This document shows positions 47,004 to 55,542 of a stretch of DNA of 64,000 nt, piece after piece (the stretch's first letter is position 1; every line of letters starts with the position of its first letter). Position numbers and translations under genes: made by a program. Source of the DNA: Endozoicomonas montiporae CL-33. GTDB taxonomy: Bacteria; Pseudomonadota; Gammaproteobacteria; Pseudomonadales; Endozoicomonadaceae. The DNA lies in NCBI RefSeq assembly GCF_001583435.1, contig NZ_CP013251.1, forward strand, positions 972,501-1,036,500, given 5' to 3'. Under the pieces are notes generated by a model that worked only from the letters and a program-made list of their open reading frames with translations, was not told where the DNA came from and did no database searches.

Positions 47004-47984
47004 TCAGTTGGGAATGGCTACTTGCATGAGAATCTGCTCGATCAAGGCGTCGGATGTCATACCCCTGGCTTCGGCCTTGTAGCTCAAGGCAATCCGGTGG
47101 CGCAGAATATCCGGAGACAGGGCGCGGATATCTTCAGGCAGAACATGGTCACGACCATTAATCACAGCCGCCGCACGAGCGGCCAGAGCCAGGTTAATGG
47201 TGGCTCGCGGAGAAGCGCCGAAACGCACCAGATCTGCAATATCCAGCCCGTACTCGTCAGGATTACGGGTCGCGGAAATCAGATGCACAATGTATTTTTC
47301 CAGGGACGGAGCCATATGAACGTTTTCAATTTGTGCGGTCAGGGTTTCCAGGTCCTCCCTGGTCAGTACACTTTTAACGGCAACGTTCTGCTTTGGTCGG
47401 GACATACGACGCATTACTTCCAGCTCTTCGTCAAACGTCGGGTAGTCAACTTTCAGTTTGAACATGAACCGGTCAACCTGAGCTTCAGGCAGTGGATAGG
47501 TACCTTCCTGTTCAACTGGGTTCTGTGTCGCCAGAACCAGAAACGGGTGTGGCAGCTGACTGATTTCCTTACCCAGGGTCACCTGCTTTTCCTGCATCGC
47601 CTCCAGTAAAGCAGACTGCACCTTCGCTGGTGAACGGTTGATTTCATCAGCCAGTACGATATTGGCAAAGACCGGTCCTTTCTCTGCGGTAAATTCGCCG
47701 GTGGACGGGTTATAAATCAGGGTACCGGTTACGTCGCCCGGCAACAGGTCAGGCGTAAACTGGATACGACTGAAATGCAGTCCGAGGGCTTTGGACAGGG
47801 TGTTGACTGTCAGGGTTTTTGCCAGACCGGGAATGCCTTCAATCAGAACATGGCTCCGGCACAACAGGGCCAAAACCAGGCGGTCGACCAGATCGTTCTG
47901 ACCGACGATTACTTTGGCTACTTCCTGACGGAGGATGGCAATTTTTTCCAAAGCCTTAACAGGCTGGCTGATAGCAACTGTCAT
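47004..47984 (-). CDS. moxR: MoxR-family AAA+ ATPase
   Basis: About 326 residues. The start at 47984 (MTVAISQPVKALEK) is preferred to 48080, whose extra 32 residues look non-coding. AAA+ features: Walker A GIPGLAKTLTVN, Walker B IVLADEINRSPAKVQ, sensor 1 LATQNPVEQEGTYPLPEAQ, and arginine-finger region DRFMFKLKVDYP. The MoxR helix-2 insert and C-terminal lid are present. It is the first gene of the operon moxR, DUF58, small partner, batA, batBC, batD, batE. A GAAACGTTTA site is 102 bp upstream. Confidence 0.92.
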   Translation of the reverse strand: MTVAISQPVKALEKIAILRQEVAKVIVGQNDLVDRLVLALLCRSHVLIEGIPGLAKTLTVNTLSKALGLHFSRIQFTPDLLPGDVTGTLIYNPSTGEFTAEKGPVFANIVLADEINRSPAKVQSALLEAMQEKQVTLGKEISQLPHPFLVLATQNPVEQEGTYPLPEAQVDRFMFKLKVDYPTFDEELEVMRRMSRPKQNVAVKSVLTREDLETLTAQIENVHMAPSLEKYIVHLISATRNPDEYGLDIADLVRFGASPRATINLALAARAAAVINGRDHVLPEDIRALSPDILRHRIALSYKAEARGMTSDALIEQILMQVAIPN

Positions 47985-48085
47985 ACAATGAGTACCCTGT
48001 ATTGGTCTGTCGGGTGAAAACAAGTAATGTGAGATGTCAGCGCTTCTTTTGCGGGAAAGGTTTACTGTGAGACACTTCAAAAATA

Positions 48086-48095
48086 GAAACGTTTA
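48086..48095. promoter_or_regulatory. LacI-type operator variant in front of the MoxR-Bat operon
   Basis: GAAACGTTTA, one base from the perfect palindrome of the locus. It lies 102 bp upstream of the moxR start in the 245-bp gap before the next gene. The rest of the gap shows no gene. Confidence 0.5.
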
Positions 48096-48229
48096 AATTA
48101 TCTCAAAAAATTCCATATAAGAAAGAATGCTGACTCGAGTCGACAGTCAAGGAACTGACGTTCTGTCGTCATCCCCTCAAAAGCAGGAATGCACTGATCC
48201 TGGTGGATTCCCGCCTCTCATTCCAAGTA

Positions 48230-48862
48230 TCAGGCGTTACGCTGCGCTCTTCTCCACTTCTGCAGGGCTTCACGCTGCTTCTGTGTTGTCATCTGCTCAA
48301 ACCTGGCGTTGTAAGCCTCACGGTTAATTCTGCGAGCTGCGTTACGAGCCTCTCTGTCATGCGGAAATTTGCGGTTAGCAGCCTGCTGCTGGGTGTACAG
48401 GTGCATCTTCATTTCAAGCAATGTCTGCCTTTCTGCTTTGGACAACCTCAACACCTTACCTTTTTCCTTGATCTGCTTTTCATAACGGTTCATGAAATCG
48501 GCAGGAACCTGCTTGCGCAGTTGAGCCAGCTCATAATCACGAACAGCTTCCTGCTGCTTTTTGGTCAGCAGTTCAGCAAAGGCTGCATCGTAACGATCCT
48601 GGTTAGCCTGACTAAGAATGCGCATTGAATATTCGTCATGACCATGAACAGCTTCTACATTGCTGTTATAACGGTACAGGTCGGTTTTCAGTTTTAACAG
48701 TACTTCAGATTGTTGCTGGCTCAGGTTGATAATGTCAGACTGTTGCTGAATTTCTTTTCTGAACTGAACCAGCGTTGCATCAGGGATTGCCTGATCAGCA
48801 GCAACACCTACAGAAATACTCAGGGCAAATCCGGCAAAAATGCCTGCGACAGATTTCTTCAT
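48230..48862 (-). CDS. Spy/CpxP-like periplasmic protein, tandem two-domain form
   Basis: About 210 residues. The start at 48862 (MKKSVAGIFAGFALSISVGV, signal peptide) follows GGAG at 5 bp; the upstream ATG of the same frame lies over the operator. There are two helical repeats with the same pattern. The first has INLSQQQSEVLLKLKTDLYR and AFAELLTKKQQEAV. The second has LRLSKAERQTLLEMKMHLYT, QQQAANRKFPHDREARNAAR and RFEQMTTQKQREAL. The second repeat matches the 127-residue protein at 28892-29275. It is likely a periplasmic chaperone or binding protein of the same regulon. Confidence 0.65.
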   Translation of the reverse strand: MKKSVAGIFAGFALSISVGVAADQAIPDATLVQFRKEIQQQSDIINLSQQQSEVLLKLKTDLYRYNSNVEAVHGHDEYSMRILSQANQDRYDAAFAELLTKKQQEAVRDYELAQLRKQVPADFMNRYEKQIKEKGKVLRLSKAERQTLLEMKMHLYTQQQAANRKFPHDREARNAARRINREAYNARFEQMTTQKQREALQKWRRAQRNA

Positions 48863-48883
48863 AATGACTCCGGAGAAATGATA

Positions 48884-48893
48884 GAAACGTTTC
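48884..48893. promoter_or_regulatory. LacI-type operator in front of the two-domain Spy-like gene
   Basis: Perfect GAAACGTTTC, ending 22 bp before the start codon at 48862. Its place would block transcription or early elongation when bound. It is the right-most perfect copy of the locus operator. Confidence 0.75.
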
Positions 48894-48980
48894 AAAAGAC
48901 CTAACTTATATCAGTACTTTCTCAAACAGTAAAGAAACTTGCGCATAAAATACCTGTCGACTATCCGTATTTGTGCTTTA

Positions 48981-49844
48981 TTACCAAGACCGATCAGTTC
49001 CAACTTCAGAAAAATTGCATTCTACAAAGCCGTTTCGCAAATCGGCTTCATTGCTCATTTCGGCCGATAAGTCGTAGATTTGTTGCTCCAGATCTTCGTC
49101 ATCTGTGTACTGAAAGGTGAGTTCGTACTCCCAGCCATCTTTTTCCAGCTTCTTTGCGTCATAATCACACAGGATATAGTCTTCAATCTGCTGGCGAGAT
49201 TTGCCTTTCCCACGGACAAACTTGCTGTTGTTTTCGACCTGAAGCCACAGAATCACCCTTGTAGTTTTCAGCTCTGGGATCGAGCCAGATTTCTTTACAG
49301 TATTCAATGCCCGGTAAATCGTGGCTTCACCTAACCTGAATTCCTTGGCCAGCTGACCAATCGTAACTCCAGACATTCGTCGTGAGTATATCTCCTGACA
49401 CTTTGCATCTGTCAGTTTGGGTGGTCGACCAAACTTCACTCCGTTCTCTTTGGCTTTGGCAATACCTTCAGCCTGTCGTTCTGTACGCAGGTCATTTTCA
49501 AACTCGGCTATGGATGCAAGCATATTGAACATAAGCCTGCCAGTGGACGTGCTGGTATCAATGTTTTGATCCAGCACAAGCAAGTCTATGCTTTCTTGCT
49601 GGAATCGTTTGGCGAGTTGCGCAAGATGGACCACGGATCGGGCAAGGCGGTCGAGTCGAGTAATAACCAAAGTGTCGCCCTTGCGCAGATAATTCATACA
49701 TGCCTGAAACTCAGGACGCTCGGCAGTTCGACCGCTTCGCTTTTCCTGATAAGTCCGGTCGCACTGTGCTTTGCTTAATTTTTCTAGCTGCACTTCCAGA
49801 CTCTGGCCAGTGGAACTGACGCGGGCATAGCCAATTCGGGACAT
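48981..49844 (-). CDS. tnpR: Tn3-family serine resolvase, long C-terminal form
   Basis: 287 residues. The resolvase domain has the nucleophile Ser in RIGYARVSSTGQSLEVQLEK and the conserved TRLDRLARSVVHL. A linker (FGRPPKLTDAKCQEIYSRRM) and HTH (IGQLAKEFRLGEATIYRALN) follow. About 95 extra residues follow the HTH (residues 193-287), with YELTFQYTDDEDLEQQIYDL. Ordinary TnpR is near 185. A C-terminal extension is known for the ISXc5-type resolvases. It is divergent from the toxin-antitoxin and transposase genes, with the res-like site between. Confidence 0.88.
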   Translation of the reverse strand: MSRIGYARVSSTGQSLEVQLEKLSKAQCDRTYQEKRSGRTAERPEFQACMNYLRKGDTLVITRLDRLARSVVHLAQLAKRFQQESIDLLVLDQNIDTSTSTGRLMFNMLASIAEFENDLRTERQAEGIAKAKENGVKFGRPPKLTDAKCQEIYSRRMSGVTIGQLAKEFRLGEATIYRALNTVKKSGSIPELKTTRVILWLQVENNSKFVRGKGKSRQQIEDYILCDYDAKKLEKDGWEYELTFQYTDDEDLEQQIYDLSAEMSNEADLRNGFVECNFSEVGTDRSW

Positions 49845-49893
49845 AAACTATCAGATATCTTTAGAGGTTTTGATTGATGACTTATGATAGTAG

Positions 49894-49924
49894 TTTTGAT
49901 AGCTATTTTTCAATGCTATCAAAA
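49894..49924. other. Resolution-site-like inverted repeat upstream of tnpR
   Basis: TTTTGATAGC (49894-49903) and GCTATCAAAA (49915-49924) form a perfect 10-bp inverted repeat with an 11-bp spacer. Further GATA-type copies lie around it (CTATCAGATATC near 49848, TTGATAGC near 49933). A cluster of such dyads between tnpR and the divergent genes is where res lies in Tn3-family elements. Confidence 0.6.
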
Positions 49925-50015
49925 TGTATACTTATTGATAGCTTACGGTTTTGGCTAAAATGGATTGATTCGATTATAATGAACGAATCGAACGATATCA
50001 GGGAGATTAAAAACG

Positions 50016-50276
50016 ATGCACGCTCTTTCAGCCAATGAAGCGAAAACCCATTTTGGAGATATGCTGCTAAAGGCACAGCGCAGCCCGGTTCAGATCAGCA
50101 AGAATGGCAAGCCCGTTGCCGTCGTTATCTCAGCCGATGAATACAAAAGCATTGAGGAACTCAAATTGCAAATGTTGCAGTTAAGGGCTGCTCAGGCCAA
50201 GACTGATATTGCAGCAGGCAAACTGGCTGATGGCGATGCATTCTTTGATGAGCTGGAATCAGGTCAGCACGACTAA
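50016..50276 (+). CDS. Type II antitoxin, Phd/YefM family
   Basis: 86 residues. The N-terminal DNA-binding fold has MHALSANEAKTHFGDMLLKA and VQISKNGKPVAVVISADEY, the Phd/YefM pattern. The C-terminal acidic helix (KLADGDAFFDELESGQHD) would neutralise the toxin. Its stop overlaps the toxin start as TAATG. A GGAG site lies 12 bp before the ATG. Confidence 0.9.
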   Translation: MHALSANEAKTHFGDMLLKAQRSPVQISKNGKPVAVVISADEYKSIEELKLQMLQLRAAQAKTDIAAGKLADGDAFFDELESGQHD

Positions 50277-50584
50277 TGACAACCTATCGCTTAACCCTGG
50301 ATGCACAATCTGACCTGATCGAAATTCGCCGATACACAGTAGCGCAATGGGGAACTGATCAGTCCAGGAAATATTTATCGGAACTCCGGAAAACCATTCA
50401 CCTTCTTGCTGAGACACCATCCCTCGGAAAACACCGGCCAGAAGTCGGGTCGAATGTGTTGAGTTTTCCTCATGGAAGCCATGTCATCTATTACGTGATG
50501 CATGAGGGAGTGTTGGTGGTATTTGGTGTATTACACAAACGCATGGTGCCGCTCAATCACCTGGTCGAACGAGAGGTTGTTTAG
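50276..50584 (+). CDS. Type II toxin, RelE/ParE family
   Basis: 102 residues. ParE-like fold: TYRLTLDAQSDLIEIRRYTV, QWGTDQSRKYLSELRKTIHL, LGKHRPEVGSNVLSFPHGSH then VIYYVMHEGVLVVFGVLHKR. ParE toxins poison DNA gyrase. The pair lies between the resolvase and the transposase, the position in which toxin-antitoxin pairs are found in several Tn3-family transposons. Confidence 0.9.
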   Translation: MTTYRLTLDAQSDLIEIRRYTVAQWGTDQSRKYLSELRKTIHLLAETPSLGKHRPEVGSNVLSFPHGSHVIYYVMHEGVLVVFGVLHKRMVPLNHLVEREVV

Positions 50585-50619
50585 TGGCGTTGGCCGACGG
50601 GCATTAATCAAGGCTGGCA

Positions 50620-52736
50620 ATGAAGAAAAACCAAAAACGTATTCAGCTATTATCGGATACAGAAGTTGAAGAGCTTTATTCACGACCCGAGTTTAACATC
50701 CATGAGCAACAGCTTTACTTCACGCTGACAGCTTCTGAACGGACGGCCCTGACGCAGTTCAGCAACACCAAAACTCGCATCTATTTCATCCTGCAACTGG
50801 GTTACTTCAAAGCCAGACAGCAATTTTTCAACTTCTCGCTGGATGAAGTCATTAGCGACGCCCTGTTCATCGTGAGCACTTATTATAGTGAATCGGCTGC
50901 GTGGTCGATCTCCGGGCGAATTTCCCGTGACTATGTGCGAGTTCAACGACAGACGATCCTTTCACTCTATGGCTATCGTAGCTGCACATCGAAATTCGCA
51001 CCTGAAATTCAGGTTCATATGGAAGATATGCTGCGTCACTACCCTAAAGGCCACAGTGCTTTTCGACAGGCGTTGGCTTACTTTGATCACCAGAAGATTA
51101 TCATCCCTTCCTATACCACGCTTCAGGATATTTTCAGCCAGGCGTTTGCTGCCGAAGATAAGCGGCTTTCGACCATTATCGAGTCGATACCATCATCGGT
51201 CAGTGATGAGTTGGCTGCATTAATTCACAGGGAGGATGGCATTACCGCACTGAATATCATTCGCGCCGACCAGAAAGATTTCCAGTACACGGCGGTCAAA
51301 ACAGAAGTTGATAAAGCACAGCGTATCGAAAAGCTATACGTCTTCGCCAAAAAGTTTATCCCTTCGCTGAATCTGGCAAAAAATGCCGTACGCTATTATG
51401 CCGATCTTGCCGAGCAATATGCGGCTTCGCGTATGCCGATCTTGCCGAGCAATATGCGGCTTCGCGGCTACGGCGACTAAATAAGCCTCAGCAAACGCTT
51501 CACGCTTTATGCTTCATTTTCCATCGCTATCAGCAGATCATGGATAACCTGATCATCAGTTTCTGTTACCGCATGCGAACAATTATTGATGCAGGCAAAG
51601 TCCACGCTTCAACGGAACAAATGGAACACAGTTCCAAAGTCGTTACGGACTTCCCAAAGTTGGCTAAATTTCTGAAATGGTTCCCTGCCCGGAACTCAAA
51701 CCTGACTCAGGAAGAACTGAACGCCATTGCCTATGGCATTCTGCCGAAAGAACAATTCTCTGTACTGGCTGAATTTCTGGATGGGGAGTCCTTCGATAAA
51801 AAAGCAGCTCTCTGGGAATATTACGCAAAATCCTCGCGGATATTCTCACTCTATCTCAGACCTATTTTCCTCACCGTTACGTTCGAGTACTTCAGGGAAA
51901 GTATTCATATCAGTAGCTTAATGGATGTATTGAAATCACATTACGCGAGTGGCAAGAGTCCGTCAAAGTTGGAAATTTGTGATGATCTGGGGTTAACCGT
52001 ACCAAAAAGCATGGTGCGATATCTGAAACGGAAACCCACAGATACGCACCTGGACCCGTATCTGTTTGAGTTTTATGTGTACCAGAAGATCTATCACGAA
52101 ATTGACAGGGGCAGGCTGTATTGCAATGACAGTGTGTCCTACTGTGATATCAATACCGACCTGATCGACGATTCTTTAGTAGACGACGCGGAAGCAATTG
52201 CTGCAGAGTTTGGCTATCCCAAGATTCCCATCTATTGTGATCAGCGCCTTGACGAGGCTCTTCAAGAACTCAATGACGCTTGGATACGTACGACAGACAA
52301 TATTCAGGAGAATAAAAATCCAGGATTTAATATCCGAAAAACCCGGACAGGGCAACAACGCTGGAGCTTACTTTATGATAGTTCAGAGAAGCTGGACGAT
52401 GCCTTCTTTAAAAGCCTGCCTAAAGCTGAAATAGCCAATATCGTAATGTTTATTGGTGACCGAATCGGCATGTGGGATAGCTTTACCCACATGAAGGACC
52501 GCTACACCAAACGGAAAAACCCTTTACCACTGGTGATAAACGCTTGCTTGCTTTCAGAAGCCTTTGGGTTTGGCGCTCTTAAAATGGCTGATATGTCGGA
52601 TCTCGAATTGAACCAGTTACGCTCGATACGGGAGGATTTTGTTCGTGTTGATACCTTGTGTGCAGCAAATGATATTGTCAGCAACCATATTCACTCGCTG
52701 CCGATCTTTAGACAGTGGGAGGGTGTGCTGCCTAAT
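50620..52736 (+). pseudogene. tnpA: Tn3-family transposase, frameshifted and truncated
   Basis: The N-terminal DUF4158 region is RIQLLSDTEVEELYSRPEFN with the following YFILQLGYFKARQQFF. The first frame (50620-51480) is ended by an exact 35-bp tandem duplication (51397-51431 and 51432-51466). Removing one copy restores continuous reading, joining EQYAASR to LRRLNKPQQTLHALCF and on to 52736. The protein breaks inside the catalytic domain at an ISKra4-type element; the region after WEGVLP, with the last catalytic residue, is missing. Full length would be near 1000 residues; about 700 remain. Confidence 0.88.
51397..51466. repeat. 35-bp perfect tandem duplication in tnpA
   Basis: The unit starting TATGCCGATCTTGCCGAG and ending GCGGCTTCGCG occurs twice in direct succession (51397-51431, 51432-51466). 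The length 35 is not divisible by three, so it shifts the frame. A single TATGC...TCGCG unit would leave tnpA open. Confidence 0.95.
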
Positions 52737-54107
52737 TAATGTACTGGAGGAAGGTTGTGTGTGACAGGGAATCCGTAACGGCTCATTTTTGACCAAAATG
52801 CATTCCAGGATCCGGATGTGCAAACCAGTGCCCTTAACGTCAGCAACATCGATGCTCCCTGCTCCTTCCAGCGCATTCCTGAACGGCACATTCTCTGTTT
52901 CACCAATGTTTTACAGCCTGCTTCAGTCACTCCCGAACCTATCGGCAAGTTCTGCTCTCTCGCTTGCGGATAAATCATCTGATGCCAATGATTTTTGAAA
53001 TACGTTCTGGCACTGATTAACTTTTCCAGAGACGCAGTACGGTTGTTGCCTGGCTTTGCACTATCAAGCTCTTCCTGAAGTCTTTTGGCTGCACCCTTTT
53101 CATGTTTCAAGTCGTGTAGTTTCTGCTTCAACCATGCATGCCTCTCCTGTGATGCTTTTTTGCCGGGATAAAGAGCCTCAGCAGCCCCGGCAACATATTC
53201 AGAGACATGGTAAAAGTCCAGCACCTGCACGGTTGTAAAGGGCTCTAAAAAAGTCCAGTTATCCGCTGCTCCGTCAGCAATTCCCACATAAACTGCATCA
53301 GGATATCGCGCTTTAACCTTGTTGATTTCTCTTGAAAATCTGCTTTTAAAGGTTCCCTTGCCGTATTCTGGTGCCTCTGCACAATAGATGGTATGGAGCC
53401 GCTCCCCTTCGTCATCATAAAGGCTTATCGTGCCACACATGGCTTCACGATAGCCTTCGTAATAAAGAAGGTTGGCTCCATCAAGGCCGATGCCTATTGT
53501 TTTTACTGCCTTAGGCAAATCGGGTATGTCGTATGCCCATTTTTCTTCTTTTGCCTGAGCGATGCTTGCTACGACATCAGCCAGATCTCTAAGCGTCGAA
53601 CGACTACTCTTGCGGCCATGGTTTTGTAGTAAGTCTTCTTCTACCTGGGGAGCAGCCATTTGTGCATATTTCCAACTGACGAGCCGGGCAAAAGCAGGAG
53701 TCGAGTTGACAATGATTCGCGCATTCTGATCCAGGGGACAAAAGGTTTCACCACCCTGACTGCTTTGATATACATAGCGTGCCAACTTAGCGGAACCCCA
53801 TGAAGTTTCATACACTTTGGGTTCTTTTTTGTGCTTGCTGCTCATGGTAATCCCGCCTACTTTTATAGGCGAACCATCGGTGTCCATGGCTTCAAGCTGT
53901 TTTTCTACCCCAAGCACGCCTGCTTCGTTGAGGCTACCCTGAAGAGCAGTCTCAAAGTCAAGCATTGAGTCACCATGCTGGATGGTAATCAGGATCTGCG
54001 TTTCGTTGTTTTCTGAAGAGATAACTTGAGCGGGCATATGGTGAAGGCTGTAAGATTTTCAATATCTTAAAATAGACAGAAAATGTTGTTTCTTCCTACA
54101 TTAATTA
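52733..54107 (-). mobile_element. ISKra4-family insertion sequence in Tn3 tnpA
   Basis: TAATTAATGTA at 52733-52743 is matched by the inverted copy TACATTAATTA at 54097-54107, giving 11-bp terminal repeats and an element of about 1375 bp. One transposase gene fills it. I see no clear target duplication, and the ends could be off by a few bases. It interrupts the Tn3 transposase. Confidence 0.7.
52736..54037 (-). CDS. ISKra4-family transposase
   Basis: 433 residues. Typical blocks are RDLADVVASIAQAKEE, then VKTIGIGLDGANLLYYEGYR, YVGIADGAADNWTFLEPFTT, VLDFYHVSEYVAGAAEALYP and LPIGSGVTEAGCKTLVKQRM, matching the ISKra4 group. The DDE-like Asp residues are in GLDGA and IADGA, and the last acidic residue in VTEAGCK. 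It appears intact. Confidence 0.88.
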   Translation of the reverse strand: MPAQVISSENNETQILITIQHGDSMLDFETALQGSLNEAGVLGVEKQLEAMDTDGSPIKVGGITMSSKHKKEPKVYETSWGSAKLARYVYQSSQGGETFCPLDQNARIIVNSTPAFARLVSWKYAQMAAPQVEEDLLQNHGRKSSRSTLRDLADVVASIAQAKEEKWAYDIPDLPKAVKTIGIGLDGANLLYYEGYREAMCGTISLYDDEGERLHTIYCAEAPEYGKGTFKSRFSREINKVKARYPDAVYVGIADGAADNWTFLEPFTTVQVLDFYHVSEYVAGAAEALYPGKKASQERHAWLKQKLHDLKHEKGAAKRLQEELDSAKPGNNRTASLEKLISARTYFKNHWHQMIYPQAREQNLPIGSGVTEAGCKTLVKQRMCRSGMRWKEQGASMLLTLRALVCTSGSWNAFWSKMSRYGFPVTHNLPPVH

Positions 54108-54276
54108 CCGCTTACACCCAATATAAGTGTTCATAAGATATAAAGGCCAGTGAGAATCGTTAGCGTTCGCAACGCTACCACTATCGTTGACTTAAAGCAA
54201 AAAAGATCGGAAAGTCGCTATATCTCTACGGTGATTGCTAGCCTTGCGATCTGTTTTTGGTATGCTCCGCAGAATG

Positions 54277-54609
54277 AAGAAGTACATAGGTCAGGCTTTA
54301 AAACTTCTTCGATGGGTGATACTAAGGCACCACTTTCCTGGTCGCATCCGGCTTACATACAAATCAGGAATCTTTCCTCAGTTGCTCAGTTATAAGTCAA
54401 CTGATGTTGAGAAGATTCTGGCGAATATGCCTGCATTTAAAAACTATAAAATTAAAAACTCAACCAACAGCATTGTCATTGAATATGATGCGTCGGTCAT
54501 CAGGCCGGAGTGGATTAATGCGATGTTTTCTGAATCGGACACAGAAGCAAAAAAGGCTTGTTATGAGGTTGCCCGGCAACTGAAATCAGAAGGGTTAAGC
54601 AATGAGTAA
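54277..54609 (+). CDS. HMA-like small protein with basic HxPGRIR motif, ferrosome-cluster type
   Basis: About 110 residues; the start at 54277 (MKKYIGQALKLLRW) is a choice among ATGs at 54235 and 54277. The ferredoxin-like HMA fold is suggested by RHHFPGRIRLTYKSGIFPQL, ILANMPAFKNYKIKNSTNSI and VIEYDASVIRPEWI. The metal-binding CxxC of normal HMA domains is replaced by HHFPGRIR. The same motif (HHLPGRIR) begins the P-type ATPase at 59539. This basic substitution is, as I recall, a feature of fez (ferrosome) proteins. The gene overlaps the next by 8 bp and opens the cluster just right of the ISKra4 element. Confidence 0.7.
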   Translation, partial: KKYIGQALKLLRWVILRHHFPGRIRLTYKSGIFPQLLSYKSTDVEKILANMPAFKNYKIKNSTNSIVIEYDASVIRPEWINAMFSESDTEAKKACYEVARQLKSEGLSNE

Positions 54610-55110
54610 TGACTCAAAATATAAGCAGGACAAAACTCCTCATTGGCATAATGAGCAACCTCCTCCTTGTATGGGCTGCCAACATTCTGGTCATGAGCGT
54701 TACGCTGATGAATATATGCGACATGCGCCACCCCCGCCTTATTTTGGGCATCCTTATTATCAGTACCCACATCCGGGCATGATGCCTCCTTCTCCATATC
54801 CTTCTGAGGCACAGTCACAGCAGAAGCCACAACAACAAGCAGCCAGCCCCCTGACTGATCAGGCGCAAAGCATGGTTGAAGGTGCTTTGGGCGAAGACGC
54901 GGGTATTTTTTTAAAGAACTGCTTGGCACCCTTGGCATGGATGATAGAGAGTTCTGGAAAGGGGCTGTGATTGGAGCCGCGGCAACGCTATTGCTCAGTA
55001 ATAACAATATCCGTGACAAATTACCTGACCTTCTGTCGGGCATTGATAGTATGACGCAAAGGCGTTCTTCTGACGCGGAAGGTGCCTCTGAAAACGACAG
55101 TGATGACTGA
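54602..55110 (+). pseudogene. YtxH-like membrane protein gene with -1 frame change at T TTT TTA
   Basis: The zero frame reads MSNDSKYKQDKTPHWHNEQP, with a His/Pro/Tyr-rich segment (HAPPPPYFGHPYYQYPHPGM) and a GCQHSGH stretch, and stops at 54970. The natural continuation is in the -1 frame: KELLGTLGMDDREFWKGAVI, GAAATLLLSNNNIRDKLPDL, ending at 55110. The crossover is at T7-A (54906-54913), and the phase of the zero frame gives exactly T TTT TTA, a known -1 slippery heptamer. This could be programmed frameshifting or a base lost from the T run. The C-terminal part is a YtxH-like segment. An ATG at 54937 could also start a short 57-residue protein. Confidence 0.65.
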
Positions 55111-55174
55111 TGTATTCAGCTTAATAAGTTTATAAAGCCTGAACACCGATCGTGTATCAAACTGGAGAATAAAA

Positions 55175-55516
55175 ATGAATGATAACCGTTTTTGGCAAGG
55201 CGCAATGGTAGGGGCTGCGGCTGCATTTTTACTCAGTAATGAAAAAGTGCGTAGCAAGTTGTCAGACCTGATCTCCGGTACGGGTGGTATGGTAAAAAGC
55301 GGCAGTTCAGTTGTTAAACAGACTGCGAGTCAGACTGCAGAGGCTGTCAAAGAAAATGTTGCTACCGGCGGTGAAATTTTCCGCGATACCTATGCAGCCG
55401 GTAAACAGGGTTTTCAGGAATCGGTTGAACGACACAGTCAGATGAAGGATGAGTTTGATAAAGGTAACGAAGAAGGGCTGATACCCACTCAGGAGAAACC
55501 TGCTCAGACTGAGTAA
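55175..55516 (+). CDS. YtxH-domain membrane protein of the fez-like cluster
   Basis: 113 residues. The N-terminal segment FWQGAMVGAAAAFLLSNEKV is followed by a helical, Ser/Thr/Ala-rich tail (SDLISGTGGMVKSGSSVVKQ, TASQTAEAVKENVATGGEIF). This is one membrane segment plus a YtxH-like amphipathic helix. A GGAG site sits 8 bp before the ATG. It is one of three related proteins in the cluster, each with FWxGAxxGAAAxxLLSN. It is the only one of the three left undamaged. Confidence 0.75.
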   Translation: MNDNRFWQGAMVGAAAAFLLSNEKVRSKLSDLISGTGGMVKSGSSVVKQTASQTAEAVKENVATGGEIFRDTYAAGKQGFQESVERHSQMKDEFDKGNEEGLIPTQEKPAQTE

Positions 55517-55542
55517 TGCTGATGAGTAATTCAAACAAGAAG

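Noticed and set aside
54150..54395. 81-codon frame at the left of the fez-like cluster
   Set aside because: It overlaps the HMA-like gene in another frame, whose product is recognisable.
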